Below the pieces are notes generated by a model. It had not been told where the DNA came from and made no database searches. It saw only the letters and a list, made by a program, of their open reading frames with translations. The position numbers and the translations under genes are program-made. From NCBI GenBank assembly GCA_014729495.1, contig WJJV01000003.1:1-8510 (forward strand): a stretch of 8,510 bases of DNA, given 5' to 3'. The DNA comes from Candidatus Woesearchaeota archaeon (GTDB taxonomy: Archaea; Nanobdellota; Nanobdellia; Woesearchaeales; UBA12501). Shown here piece after piece: positions 1 through 7,138 of the stretch (its first letter is position 1; the number at the start of each line of letters is the position of its first letter).

Positions 1-1
1 A

Positions 2-3000
2 AATACAACAATAATACAAGTAAACGACTCCATAGAGATCAGTATCAGCCCTGTTGATATCATTTACAATCCTGGAAAGCCAATCATAAACGAAACTCTG
101 ACTCTCAACATCACTGTGCACAACTTTGGTGATGAGGCAACAGGTGATTTCAACCTTGAGATGTATGTTGAGGATACCTCTATTGATAACAGGACTATCT
201 CAGTTCAGGCAGAAAGCACCAACTCAACATTGTTCAACTGGACACCAAATTATGGTAATCATGTTGTATCATTCTTTGCTGACAGCAAGGAAGAGATAAG
301 CGAGACAGATGAGACCAATAATTTCGCAAGCAGGCTGTTGACTGCCTATGACAATACGCCGCCAGTGATAGAGAGCATCACAACAAACACTGCTCATGAA
401 GGAGAGGAGTTCATCATCAATGCAAATGTCACTGACAATGTTGAAGTCAACAGAGTCATTGCTGAGATAGGAGGCCAGACTATAAACCTTACCTTCAATG
501 CTCTCTCTGACATAAGGCCTGGTTTTGAAGGCAACACAACAAGCTTGCCAGCAGGAACCTACACTCTGAAAGTAACTGCTTATGATATTGACGGCCTTTC
601 CAGCACAAAGCAGATAGAAGCAACAATTTACAGCGCCCAGGCAGACATCACTATAGACAAGAATGATATCATTCTGCCTTTGCCTTTGATCGACGGCCAG
701 AATGCAACTATTGTCGTGAATGTTGACAATAAGGGGGGCTCTATAGCTGGCAATTTCACTTCTGGATTGTATGCTGATGATTCTCTTGAGAGTGTGGATC
801 TTGTCAGTGTGTCTCCTGATTCCAGCCAGAATCTGGTCTTTTTATGGGTTGCTGAGTATGGAACTCATACAATAAATGTAAGCGCTGACATCTATAATAA
901 TATCACAGAATCTGATGAGACAAATAATTATGCAACAATAAATGTTGATGTCAAGGATGGAACACCCCCTTACATCCATAATATCACAGCTGAGCCTGTT
1001 TATGAGAATGAGAATCTGAACATTTCTGCTTATGTTACAGAGAATGTAGCAATCAAGAATGTTATCGCAGAAATCAATGGAATGATAATAAACTTAACAA
1101 ACACTTCTGGAGTATTCCAGAACACAACTGCTCCTGCTCCGCCACCAGGAACCTACATCCTGACAGTGAATGCAACTGACACAAGCAATCTCAAGAACTC
1201 AAGGCAGCAGTACATTGAGATCTATGATGTTGATGCTGATCTTGTTGTGACTGAATTTGATGTTGACATGCCTTTCTATATCTCAGATGGCGTCCAGGCA
1301 TCTGTGAATGTCACAGTGCACAATTATGGTGGCTCTAATGCGACTGACTTCCTTGTTGAGCTTATGGCCAACACAACTTCAATAGCAAACAATACTTTGA
1401 CTGTGAAGGCATTGTCAGAGAACACAACCCAGTTTATTGTAACACCAACCTACGGAGTCTATAATGTCACAATAAAGGCAGACACTTCAAAGATTATTGC
1501 AGAGAGCAATGAGTCAAACAACAATATCACTCTGTATGATGTTGCTGTTGTTGACAGCACCCCACCACCAGCCCCTGAACCAATAGCAGATCCTAGTGAC
1601 TGGACAGAGCAGACAACATTTAATATTTCATGGGAAGAAATAACTGACACAAGCGGAATAAGCTATTATGAGTATAAGATTGACGGCAGTGACTGGGCAA
1701 GCAACAGCCTTGACCTATCATTCATTACTGCTTCGCAGACCAATGGAACCCACATGGTGCATATCAGAGCTGTTGATGGTGCAGGAAACAAAGGAGATAC
1801 AGGCCGTGTTGCTGTCAGGGTTGATGATGCTCCTCCAAATGCCCCTTTCATAAGAGAATGGCATTCTGGCACTAACTGGACCAATCATGACAGCCCATAC
1901 TTTACCTGGACTGATCCAGGGGACATAGGCAGCGGAATAGTGTTCTATAATGCCAGCATGGATGAGAATACTACAATAGAGCTTAACAACACTCTTTCAT
2001 ATCATGGAATTGACTGGTCAACAGGCAATCATTCTTTTAGGATCTATGCAAAGGATTACCTCAATCATTCAGGAGACTGGTCTAATATAATAGAATTGTT
2101 CATTGATACAATAAAGCCAGCGCCGCCAGCAATCAACTCATCAACCCATCCTGACAACACAACATGGTACAATATCAACACTCCTGTTTTCAATCTCACA
2201 CCACCAGCAGACCATTCAGGAATTACAGGATACTATTATCTCATAAGCAAGACAGAAGCAAAGACTGTCACAGAGAATGCAATGTGGTCCAATGAGTCTC
2301 TCATAAATGTGACAAGCACAGGAAGCGGAATAGTCATCAATAATACAACTAGTGGCCTGGATGATGGTGACTGGTATTTCCATGTCATCTCCAAGGACAA
2401 TGCAGGCAATATAGGAAACGAGTCCAGCAAGTACAAGGTAAAGATTGACGCAAATGCTCCAACAATCTTCAGCTATATGCCTGAAAACAACTCAGAGATA
2501 ATCAACAAGACAACAGATATCCATGTGGATTACTTTGATGGCTTCTCAGGAGTCAACATTTCATCTATAATCCTTAAGCTTGATGGAAGCCCTGTAAGCC
2601 CTTCAGTGAACTCAACAACAACTAATTACACCACAGAAGAGCTGGAGAACGGAACACACACAGTAGACTTCTACATAGAGGACAATGCGCTGAACAAGCT
2701 TAACCTGACATGGAATTTCATTGTGGACAAGAGGAATCTAACAGCATGGCTTGATCAATATGAGTATTACAGGCCTGACCATAACACAGTCACTATATAC
2801 TCCAACTACACTCATCTTGATGGCTCGCCAGTCACAGGTGCAACTGTTACAGCTGAGATAATCAAGCCTAATGGAACAGAATACCTGAACCTGACTGAAG
2901 GTTATCCTGGAATATACACTGACAGCTATTCAATAACTGATGAAGACTGGTCTGGCAATGTGACAATCATTGTCACTGCTGATGTTGAGAATGCTGAGAC

Positions 3001-5089
3001 AAGCTATTTCCTCAGCCCAGAATGGTACAACACAACATGGCAGTTCAGGATACCATTGACAATTGCCCTTGATCAGAACAGGACTGATGCTTTGGTTGAG
3101 TCAACAATTGACTTTGATGCCCTGTTGGATGGAATCTCTTACACTGCAATAGACCAGAACTCAATCAGGGTCATTGACCATGAATCAGGAGAGAAGCTTG
3201 ACGAGAACCATGACTTCATAAATGAAACTGCGTCAGAGATGCTTTTCAGGACTAATGGCCTGTTCACAGCTGGCCAGACAAAGACTTACTGGATATACTT
3301 TGATGTGACTGACAATGGCGAGAAGCCTATTGAGATAACCTTCTTTGAGGGGGCATGGAAGGCCAATGAGTTCTATACCTACACCAATGACTTCACAGAC
3401 ATATTCTGCTATGAGGATAACTGCTCTGTAAGCATCTGGAATGCAACAAGCTGGGAATTATTAGAAGAAACAAACCTGAGCAGGGGTGGTTGGTATACCT
3501 ATCCTGCATCAAGGAGCCTGAACAACACAATCTTTTACATAAACTCAACAAAGCCAGTCAGTGTCCTCTCAAGAACTTTGAACACTGATGTTTCTGGCAC
3601 AGAGGATGAGGTATACAGCCTTAAGGGTGAAGAATTCTTTACCTTAGTCCAGAAGAACCTCTGGATAACCTCCTACAATGACAGCAACCAGATAGAGATA
3701 CTTGATTATAGTGATGGTGATGACAACCACTCAATAACACTCAACAGAGGAGAGAATATGAATTATACTGACCTTGATGGAGACCTTATCTACATCAACT
3801 CAAGCTCAGACATAACAATTGTTGCTGGATATGAGGATGATAATGTAATTACAGCAGTGTTCGGAGACAACAACAAGGATTATTATACACCAATCTATGG
3901 AGTATTATATATTGTTGGAATGTACAATGACACTATAGTCAATGTGACAGACCCTGAAGGAGGAGAAGGAGATTGGTATGGAACACTTAATAAGACTGAT
4001 ATCAAGGAGATTGACTTTGGTGTGCCTGTCACAGGAGGAGATGGCCCTGAGTTTGAGTGGGGAGAAATTCATGCTGACAAGCCAATCCTTGTGATAATCC
4101 AGGCAGCAGGAGTAGCAGGAACAGATGCACTTGGCCAGTTCTTTGTCCCTGACATTGTGACAGCAAGTGTTGGAAGAAAATATGTCACTTTCGGGCCAAG
4201 GGTTGCTTCTGGCAATGATTATAACTGGTCTTATGATATTATAGCTACAGAGAACAACACTGATATTGATCTGACAGGAGATGTAACAGATTCCTTCACT
4301 CTTGAAAGAGGGGAGAGATACAGGTATAGCTTGTATGCTAATGAGACTGTGGAGATTGAGGCCAGCAACAAGGTTGTTGTTGACTCAGTTTTTGAGAGAG
4401 TAGAGGTCATTGACCAGGAAGGCTATACTGCTGTTGCAGGCAAGGAGTTCAGCTTTGAGGAGAACACTCTTGGCAATCTGGATATACTGCTGATGATAAA
4501 CCTGACATTAGACAAGCTGATATACAACAAAGGGGAGACTGTCAATATGAACGAGAGCATTTATATTGCACAGGACAATGTATGCGATGCCAGCATTGCT
4601 TCAAGAGTGAACAGGTCTGACTCTTTAATTGTAGAACTGAACCTCACTGATGAAGGGTGCTACTGGAGCACAAATTACACAATAGAATCCAGTAATCCAC
4701 AGGGATCATGGCAGGTAAAAGCCAATGCAAGCAAGACAGGATATGAATATTATCCAAACAGCAATGAATATTATTTCCTTGTTGCTGCTGATGAGACAGA
4801 AGGCAGGACAGCAATAGAGCAGGGAATAAACAACACACTCAATGCTTCCATACTTACAAGCCAGAAAGTGCTCTTGAGATACATCAGCGGAGACCAGAAC
4901 CTCACAGAGTTTGACAAGGTAGCATCCTCACTCAACCAGAGATGGCTGCTCAACTATATCAGCGCAGGAGAGGGCTACACAAACCTCACAAGCATCGGAA
5001 CAACAGTCAATATCTGGGAAAATGATACTCTGACAGAAGAACAGATCACAAGGCAGATTGAAGGATTTATTAATAGGACTAAGGAGTGA
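2..5089 (+). CDS. Giant multidomain cell-surface protein (CARDB/Ig-like repeats), 5' end missing
   Basis: The frame is open from base 2 to the TGA at 5087-5089 with no upstream stop, so this is the C-terminal 1695 codons of a longer protein. The GTG at 116 is an internal valine; residues below count from it. Order seen: three CARDB-type domains (about -24 to 78, 175-278, 373-480) separated by Ig-like domains starting TPP (80-173, 282-371); four Ig/FN3-like repeats (482-870); an MG2-like beta domain (872-962); a domain resembling DUF2341 (966-1075); four propeller-like modules (1085-1428); a second MG2-like domain (1462-1556); a helical, polar tail (1557-1657). Asn and Thr are abundant, with about 80 N-x-S/T sequons and only four cysteines (1098/1103 and 1490/1515). 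The protein is presumably exported, glycosylated and used for adhesion or as a surface layer component. The signal peptide would lie outside the window. No transmembrane helix, lipobox or sortase motif ends the protein, so the anchoring is unknown. Domain names rest on motif recognition only. Confidence 0.93.
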   Translation, partial: NTTIIQVNDSIEISISPVDIIYNPGKPIINETLTLNITVHNFGDEATGDFNLEMYVEDTSIDNRTISVQAESTNSTLFNWTPNYGNHVVSFFADSKEEISETDETNNFASRLLTAYDNTPPVIESITTNTAHEGEEFIINANVTDNVEVNRVIAEIGGQTINLTFNALSDIRPGFEGNTTSLPAGTYTLKVTAYDIDGLSSTKQIEATIYSAQADITIDKNDIILPLPLIDGQNATIVVNVDNKGGSIAGNFTSGLYADDSLESVDLVSVSPDSSQNLVFLWVAEYGTHTINVSADIYNNITESDETNNYATINVDVKDGTPPYIHNITAEPVYENENLNISAYVTENVAIKNVIAEINGMIINLTNTSGVFQNTTAPAPPPGTYILTVNATDTSNLKNSRQQYIEIYDVDADLVVTEFDVDMPFYISDGVQASVNVTVHNYGGSNATDFLVELMANTTSIANNTLTVKALSENTTQFIVTPTYGVYNVTIKADTSKIIAESNESNNNITLYDVAVVDSTPPPAPEPIADPSDWTEQTTFNISWEEITDTSGISYYEYKIDGSDWASNSLDLSFITASQTNGTHMVHIRAVDGAGNKGDTGRVAVRVDDAPPNAPFIREWHSGTNWTNHDSPYFTWTDPGDIGSGIVFYNASMDENTTIELNNTLSYHGIDWSTGNHSFRIYAKDYLNHSGDWSNIIELFIDTIKPAPPAINSSTHPDNTTWYNINTPVFNLTPPADHSGITGYYYLISKTEAKTVTENAMWSNESLINVTSTGSGIVINNTTSGLDDGDWYFHVISKDNAGNIGNESSKYKVKIDANAPTIFSYMPENNSEIINKTTDIHVDYFDGFSGVNISSIILKLDGSPVSPSVNSTTTNYTTEELENGTHTVDFYIEDNALNKLNLTWNFIVDKRNLTAWLDQYEYYRPDHNTVTIYSNYTHLDGSPVTGATVTAEIIKPNGTEYLNLTEGYPGIYTDSYSITDEDWSGNVTIIVTADVENAETSYFLSPEWYNTTWQFRIPLTIALDQNRTDALVESTIDFDALLDGISYTAIDQNSIRVIDHESGEKLDENHDFINETASEMLFRTNGLFTAGQTKTYWIYFDVTDNGEKPIEITFFEGAWKANEFYTYTNDFTDIFCYEDNCSVSIWNATSWELLEETNLSRGGWYTYPASRSLNNTIFYINSTKPVSVLSRTLNTDVSGTEDEVYSLKGEEFFTLVQKNLWITSYNDSNQIEILDYSDGDDNHSITLNRGENMNYTDLDGDLIYINSSSDITIVAGYEDDNVITAVFGDNNKDYYTPIYGVLYIVGMYNDTIVNVTDPEGGEGDWYGTLNKTDIKEIDFGVPVTGGDGPEFEWGEIHADKPILVIIQAAGVAGTDALGQFFVPDIVTASVGRKYVTFGPRVASGNDYNWSYDIIATENNTDIDLTGDVTDSFTLERGERYRYSLYANETVEIEASNKVVVDSVFERVEVIDQEGYTAVAGKEFSFEENTLGNLDILLMINLTLDKLIYNKGETVNMNESIYIAQDNVCDASIASRVNRSDSLIVELNLTDEGCYWSTNYTIESSNPQGSWQVKANASKTGYEYYPNSNEYYFLVAADETEGRTAIEQGINNTLNASILTSQKVLLRYISGDQNLTEFDKVASSLNQRWLLNYISAGEGYTNLTSIGTTVNIWENDTLTEEQITRQIEGFINRTKE
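44..1555 (+). repeat. Tandem CARDB + Ig-like composite repeats (protein level)
   Basis: Three CARDB-like units share a core: a hydrophobic strand, a gap, V-x-V-x-N-x-G-x3-A, then YG-x-(H/Y)-x-(V/I), and a terminal E(S/T)-(D/N)-E-(T/S)-NN. The last motif appears near residues 62-69, 264-271 and 463-469. Units one and two are each followed by an Ig-like domain opening with TPP and containing a V-(I/V)-AEI-x-G segment (114-119, 316-322) and a PxGTY(T/I)L(K/T)V segment (145-153, 343-351). The composite unit is about 200 residues long. CARDB (cell adhesion related domain in bacteria) is known from bacterial and archaeal surface proteins. Confidence 0.8.
3368..4399 (+). repeat. Four degenerate propeller-like modules (protein level)
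   Basis: Residues 1085-1155, 1180-1240, 1262-1330 and 1355-1428 each follow the same plan. A (Y/W)-(I/V)-(T/V) strand is followed by N-D or another short polar turn, then a strand of alternating hydrophobics, a loop rich in D/E/G, an L-x-(R/K)-G or similar turn, and a closing strand of the type (I/V)-x-(A/S)-(S/D)-(K/S)-(P/D)-(V/I)-x-V. Closing strands seen include NSTKPVSVL, SSSDITIVAG, HADKPILVII and ASNKVVVDSV. The plan resembles the IgGFc-binding N-terminal domain repeats found in many secreted proteins, but the family assignment is inference. The first module carries the close cysteine pair C1098/C1103. Confidence 0.45.
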
Positions 5090-5114
5090 GTATATTCCCA
5101 CTATGCCAGTATAA

Positions 5115-5122
5115 TTTAAATA
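5115..5122 (+). promoter_or_regulatory. TATA-like box TTTAAATA
   Basis: TTTAAATA lies 25 bases after the stop of the surface-protein gene and matches the archaeal TATA consensus. It is 26-27 bases upstream of an ATG at 5145, which would suit a leaderless transcript. It could alternatively be an upstream promoter for the transaldolase gene with a leader of about 150 bases, or a chance AT-rich match. Confidence 0.35.
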
Positions 5123-5222
5123 AAGCATCCTTACACAAACCATCATGCAAACACAAATAACACATTACAGGCCCCAAAATACCCTCAGAAACTCATTCTC
5201 ACAAGGATTCATCAACACAATA

Positions 5223-5230
5223 TTTAAATA
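5223..5230 (+). promoter_or_regulatory. TATA box for the transaldolase gene
   Basis: TTTAAATA lies inside the ten-base palindrome TATTTAAATA (5221-5230), 62 bases before the ATG. With usual archaeal spacing, transcription would begin near 5250-5256 and leave a leader of about 40 bases. The same ten bases occur upstream of the lipoprotein gene at 8101-8110. Because the box is palindromic, direction is inferred from the downstream gene. Confidence 0.65.
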
Positions 5231-5283
5231 TACCTGCCTAATATATAAGATATCCTGATCATTTAGGAGATATTGCTCAAAAA

Positions 5284-5289
5284 GGGGAT
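5284..5289 (+). promoter_or_regulatory. Ribosome binding site for the transaldolase gene
   Basis: GGGGAT differs by one base from the GGTGAT part of the archaeal Shine-Dalgarno sequence and ends three bases before the ATG at 5293. The same GAT-plus-three-bases spacing is seen before the ATG at 8153, which supports this start. An AGGAGA at 5265-5270 is too far upstream to serve this ATG. Confidence 0.5.
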
Positions 5290-5292
5290 ATA

Positions 5293-6105
5293 ATGAAAAT
5301 ATTCATAGATTCTGCGGATATTGATGAGATAAAGGATGCTTATAGTTCTGGAGTCATTGACGGAGTGACAACCAATCCTTCGCTCATAAAGAAGGCTGCT
5401 GAGAAGCAAAATGCTGGCAAGGATTTGGGGGACTATATAAAGAGAATACTGGATGTGGCAAAAAGCACGCCTGTCAGCCTTGAGGTAACTGAATACAGGT
5501 ATAAGGATATGGTGAAGCAGGGAAAGGCCCTGTTCAAGAAGTTCAACCCCTCAGCAAAGAATGTTTTCATAAAGATTCCAGTCAACCCATCATTTCCAGA
5601 TGATGAAACAAGGGATGATGAAGGCATCAAAGCTATCAAGGATCTCTCGAAAGCAGGGATTCCTGTTAACTGCACGCTCATATTCACTCCAGAGCAGGCT
5701 CTGCTTGCAGCAAAGGCTGGGGCTAGATTCGTGAGCCCGTTCGCAGGAAGAGTGGATGATTACATCAGGAAACAGAACAGCATAAAGTTTGAGAAGAGCG
5801 ATTATTATCCTGCCTGCGGAATGTGCAGGAAGAAAGGGATGCTGCACGACAATGGGATAGTCTCTGGAGTTGATCTTATTGCAAAGACTGTTGAGATATT
5901 CCAGGAGTATGGCATGAAAGCAGAGGTGCTTGCAGCAAGCCTGCGGAATGTTAGGCAGGTAAGGGAATGCGCTCTTGCAGGAGCAGACATTGCCACACTG
6001 CCTTTTGATGTGATAAAGCAACTCCTGGTCCACCATAAGTCCAGGGAAGGCATGGAAAAGTTCACAAAAGATGTGATTCCAGAGTATGTTAAGCTTACGA
6101 AGTAG
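5293..6105 (+). CDS. TalC/FSA-family transaldolase with CxxC insertion
   Basis: 270-residue class I aldolase of the small transaldolase / fructose-6-phosphate aldolase family (TIM barrel, cytoplasmic). Transaldolase moves a dihydroxyacetone unit between sugar phosphates in the non-oxidative pentose phosphate pathway. Visible motifs are Asp6 in the first strand, TTNPS (26-30), Glu64, the Schiff-base lysine Lys94 in FIKIP, Thr128, the SPFAGR signature (148-153), LAASLRN (213-219) and a LPFDV strand (236-240). Glu64 and Phe150 are the transaldolase residues; E. coli FSA has Gln59 and Tyr131 at the matching sites, so transaldolase is more likely than FSA. The family usually has about 215 residues. 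The excess lies in a short acidic loop after Lys94 (about 98-111) and an insertion at about 155-188 with Cys175-Gly-Met-Cys178. The gene appears monocistronic, with its own TATA box and ribosome binding site. Confidence 0.9.
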   Translation: MKIFIDSADIDEIKDAYSSGVIDGVTTNPSLIKKAAEKQNAGKDLGDYIKRILDVAKSTPVSLEVTEYRYKDMVKQGKALFKKFNPSAKNVFIKIPVNPSFPDDETRDDEGIKAIKDLSKAGIPVNCTLIFTPEQALLAAKAGARFVSPFAGRVDDYIRKQNSIKFEKSDYYPACGMCRKKGMLHDNGIVSGVDLIAKTVEIFQEYGMKAEVLAASLRNVRQVRECALAGADIATLPFDVIKQLLVHHKSREGMEKFTKDVIPEYVKLTK

Positions 6106-6146
6106 CTTTTAGCAAAGATTATTAGATCACACATCTTATGATACAC

Positions 6147-6153
6147 AGGGAGA
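6147..6153 (+). promoter_or_regulatory. Ribosome binding site for the DUF4405-like gene
   Basis: AGGGAGA ends seven bases before the ATG at 6161 and fits the purine-rich Shine-Dalgarno core. It supports this start. The 55-base gap after the transaldolase stop shows no convincing TATA box. Confidence 0.5.
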
Positions 6154-6160
6154 CAAGACA

Positions 6161-6439
6161 ATGGAAAAGAACACTATCAATTACATTGTTGACATGCTGC
6201 TGGCAGTATCTTTCCTTTCAGTCGCACTTACAGGCCTGATAAAGTTCAAGCAGATATTCAGGCTTACAGGGATAGGTTATGAAGGCCTGCCTATATATGA
6301 GATATCAGTGATACATGACTGGTCAGGGCTAGTGATGGCATTGCTGGTCGTTGTGCACATTGCCCTGAACTGGAGCTGGATAGTCTGCACAACAAAGGAC
6401 TTATTCCTTAGAAAGAAAGATAAGAAAAAATGCAGATGA
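6161..6439 (+). CDS. Small two-helix membrane protein, DUF4405-like, probable haem b binder
   Basis: 92 residues. Two hydrophobic helices (about 7-28 and 53-77) are joined by a loop of about 25 residues, and the tail is strongly basic (RKKDKKK), which should be cytoplasmic. The layout, the TG ending of helix one and the histidines at the start and middle of helix two fit the DUF4405 family of cytochrome b-like proteins. His52 and His66 are 14 residues apart, the spacing of haem ligands within a helix of respiratory cytochrome b. A single chain could supply only one histidine per haem, so a dimer or a partner protein would be needed; this is inference. The stop codon overlaps the start of the next gene, a molybdopterin oxidoreductase, which suggests it is the membrane electron carrier for that enzyme. 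The DUF4405 call is from pattern recognition, not a search. Confidence 0.8.
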   Translation: MEKNTINYIVDMLLAVSFLSVALTGLIKFKQIFRLTGIGYEGLPIYEISVIHDWSGLVMALLVVVHIALNWSWIVCTTKDLFLRKKDKKKCR

Positions 6440-7137
6440 ACAAGAAACAGATGAAACACAGGAAGAAAACACTTCTGATCCTCATTGCACTATTCCTCTC
6501 TTCTGCTGCGATAATATTATCAGGCTGCGCTGCTGATCTTTTCGGAGATCCTGATATAGAGAGGCTTGAATCAGTAGAAGTGAAGGATTATCAGGGAGAG
6601 AAGCTCGGTTCTATAGGAGATTTCAGGGAGAATTCAATCCAGGGAGTGCAGTATATAGATATCGATGATTATACTCTTGATATAACAGGCCTTGTTGAAG
6701 AGCCCAAGCCATTGACATATGATGAAGTGCTTGCCCTGGACAAGTACAGCAAAGCAGTGAGGATATACTGCGTAGAAGGCTGGGATGTCAACATACTCTG
6801 GGAGGGAGTGCTTGTCAAGGACATCATAGACCTTGCAGGAGCCAGGCCAGAAGTCAACACTGTCATATTCCATGCATATGACGGCTACACAACATCACAC
6901 CCACTCTATTATCTCATTGACAATGATATACTTATAGCTTACAGGATGAATAATGTCACAATACCTCCTGAAAGAGGCTTTCCATTCCAGCTTGTTGCAG
7001 AAGACAAGTGGGGATATAAGTGGATAAAGTGGATAACAGAGATCGAGCTCTCAAATGACACAAGCTACACAGGGACCTGGGAGTCAGCAGGATACAATAA
7101 TCAAGGGGATCTTGACGGCCCCATATTTGAGAGATGA
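6436..7137 (+). CDS. Sulfite oxidase/MsrP-like molybdopterin oxidoreductase, lipoprotein
   Basis: 233 residues from the ATG at 6436, which forms an ATGA overlap with the previous stop; an in-frame ATG at 6430 would add two residues and cannot be excluded. A basic start, a hydrophobic stretch (12-28) and a lipobox ending LSGC (Cys31) mark an exported lipoprotein. The rest matches the oxidoreductase molybdopterin-binding domain (about 74-203): YTLDITGLV, then LTYDEVLAL, the cofactor ligand Cys112 in YCVEGW, HAYDGYTTSHPL (146-157), PPERGFPFQLV (177-187) and KWGYKWIKWITEIEL (191-205). The tail, with TWESAGYNNQGD, resembles the end of MsrP/YedY. Relatives oxidise sulfite or reduce methionine sulfoxide; the substrate here cannot be told. 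Cys31 and Cys112 are the only cysteines. The C-terminal dimerisation domain of eukaryotic sulfite oxidase is absent, as in MsrP. There is no true twin-arginine motif, only HRKKTLL. Confidence 0.88.
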   Translation: MNKKQMKHRKKTLLILIALFLSSAAIILSGCAADLFGDPDIERLESVEVKDYQGEKLGSIGDFRENSIQGVQYIDIDDYTLDITGLVEEPKPLTYDEVLALDKYSKAVRIYCVEGWDVNILWEGVLVKDIIDLAGARPEVNTVIFHAYDGYTTSHPLYYLIDNDILIAYRMNNVTIPPERGFPFQLVAEDKWGYKWIKWITEIELSNDTSYTGTWESAGYNNQGDLDGPIFER

Positions 7138-7138
7138 T

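Noticed and set aside
1459..5146. Short minus-strand and alternate-frame open frames inside the surface-protein gene (for example 1459-1650, 1666-1884, 1668-1853 on +, 2236-2436, 4644-4838, 4928-5146)
   Set aside because: They lie in the shadow of a long, domain-bearing frame, have low-complexity or unlikely compositions, and show no ribosome binding site or recognisable domain.
5250..5273. Imperfect inverted repeat ATATCCT / AGGA-GA-TAT in the transaldolase leader
   Set aside because: Only four plus three base pairs with a two-base bulge in an AT-rich stretch; too weak to call an operator or leader structure.
6104..6112. Short T run (CTTTT) after the transaldolase stop as an archaeal terminator
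   Set aside because: Four T residues are too few to support termination, and the next gene starts 55 bases later on the same strand.
6106..6160. Promoter directly upstream of the four-gene run
   Set aside because: The best candidate (GATTATTA near 6117) is a poor TATA match compared with the two clear boxes elsewhere in the window, so I did not list it.
5433..6161. Minus-strand open frames of 84, 148 and 118 codons opposite the transaldolase gene
   Set aside because: The plus-strand gene has all family motifs across this span. The antisense frames have no recognisable domain and carry scattered Cys and His as expected from antisense reading.
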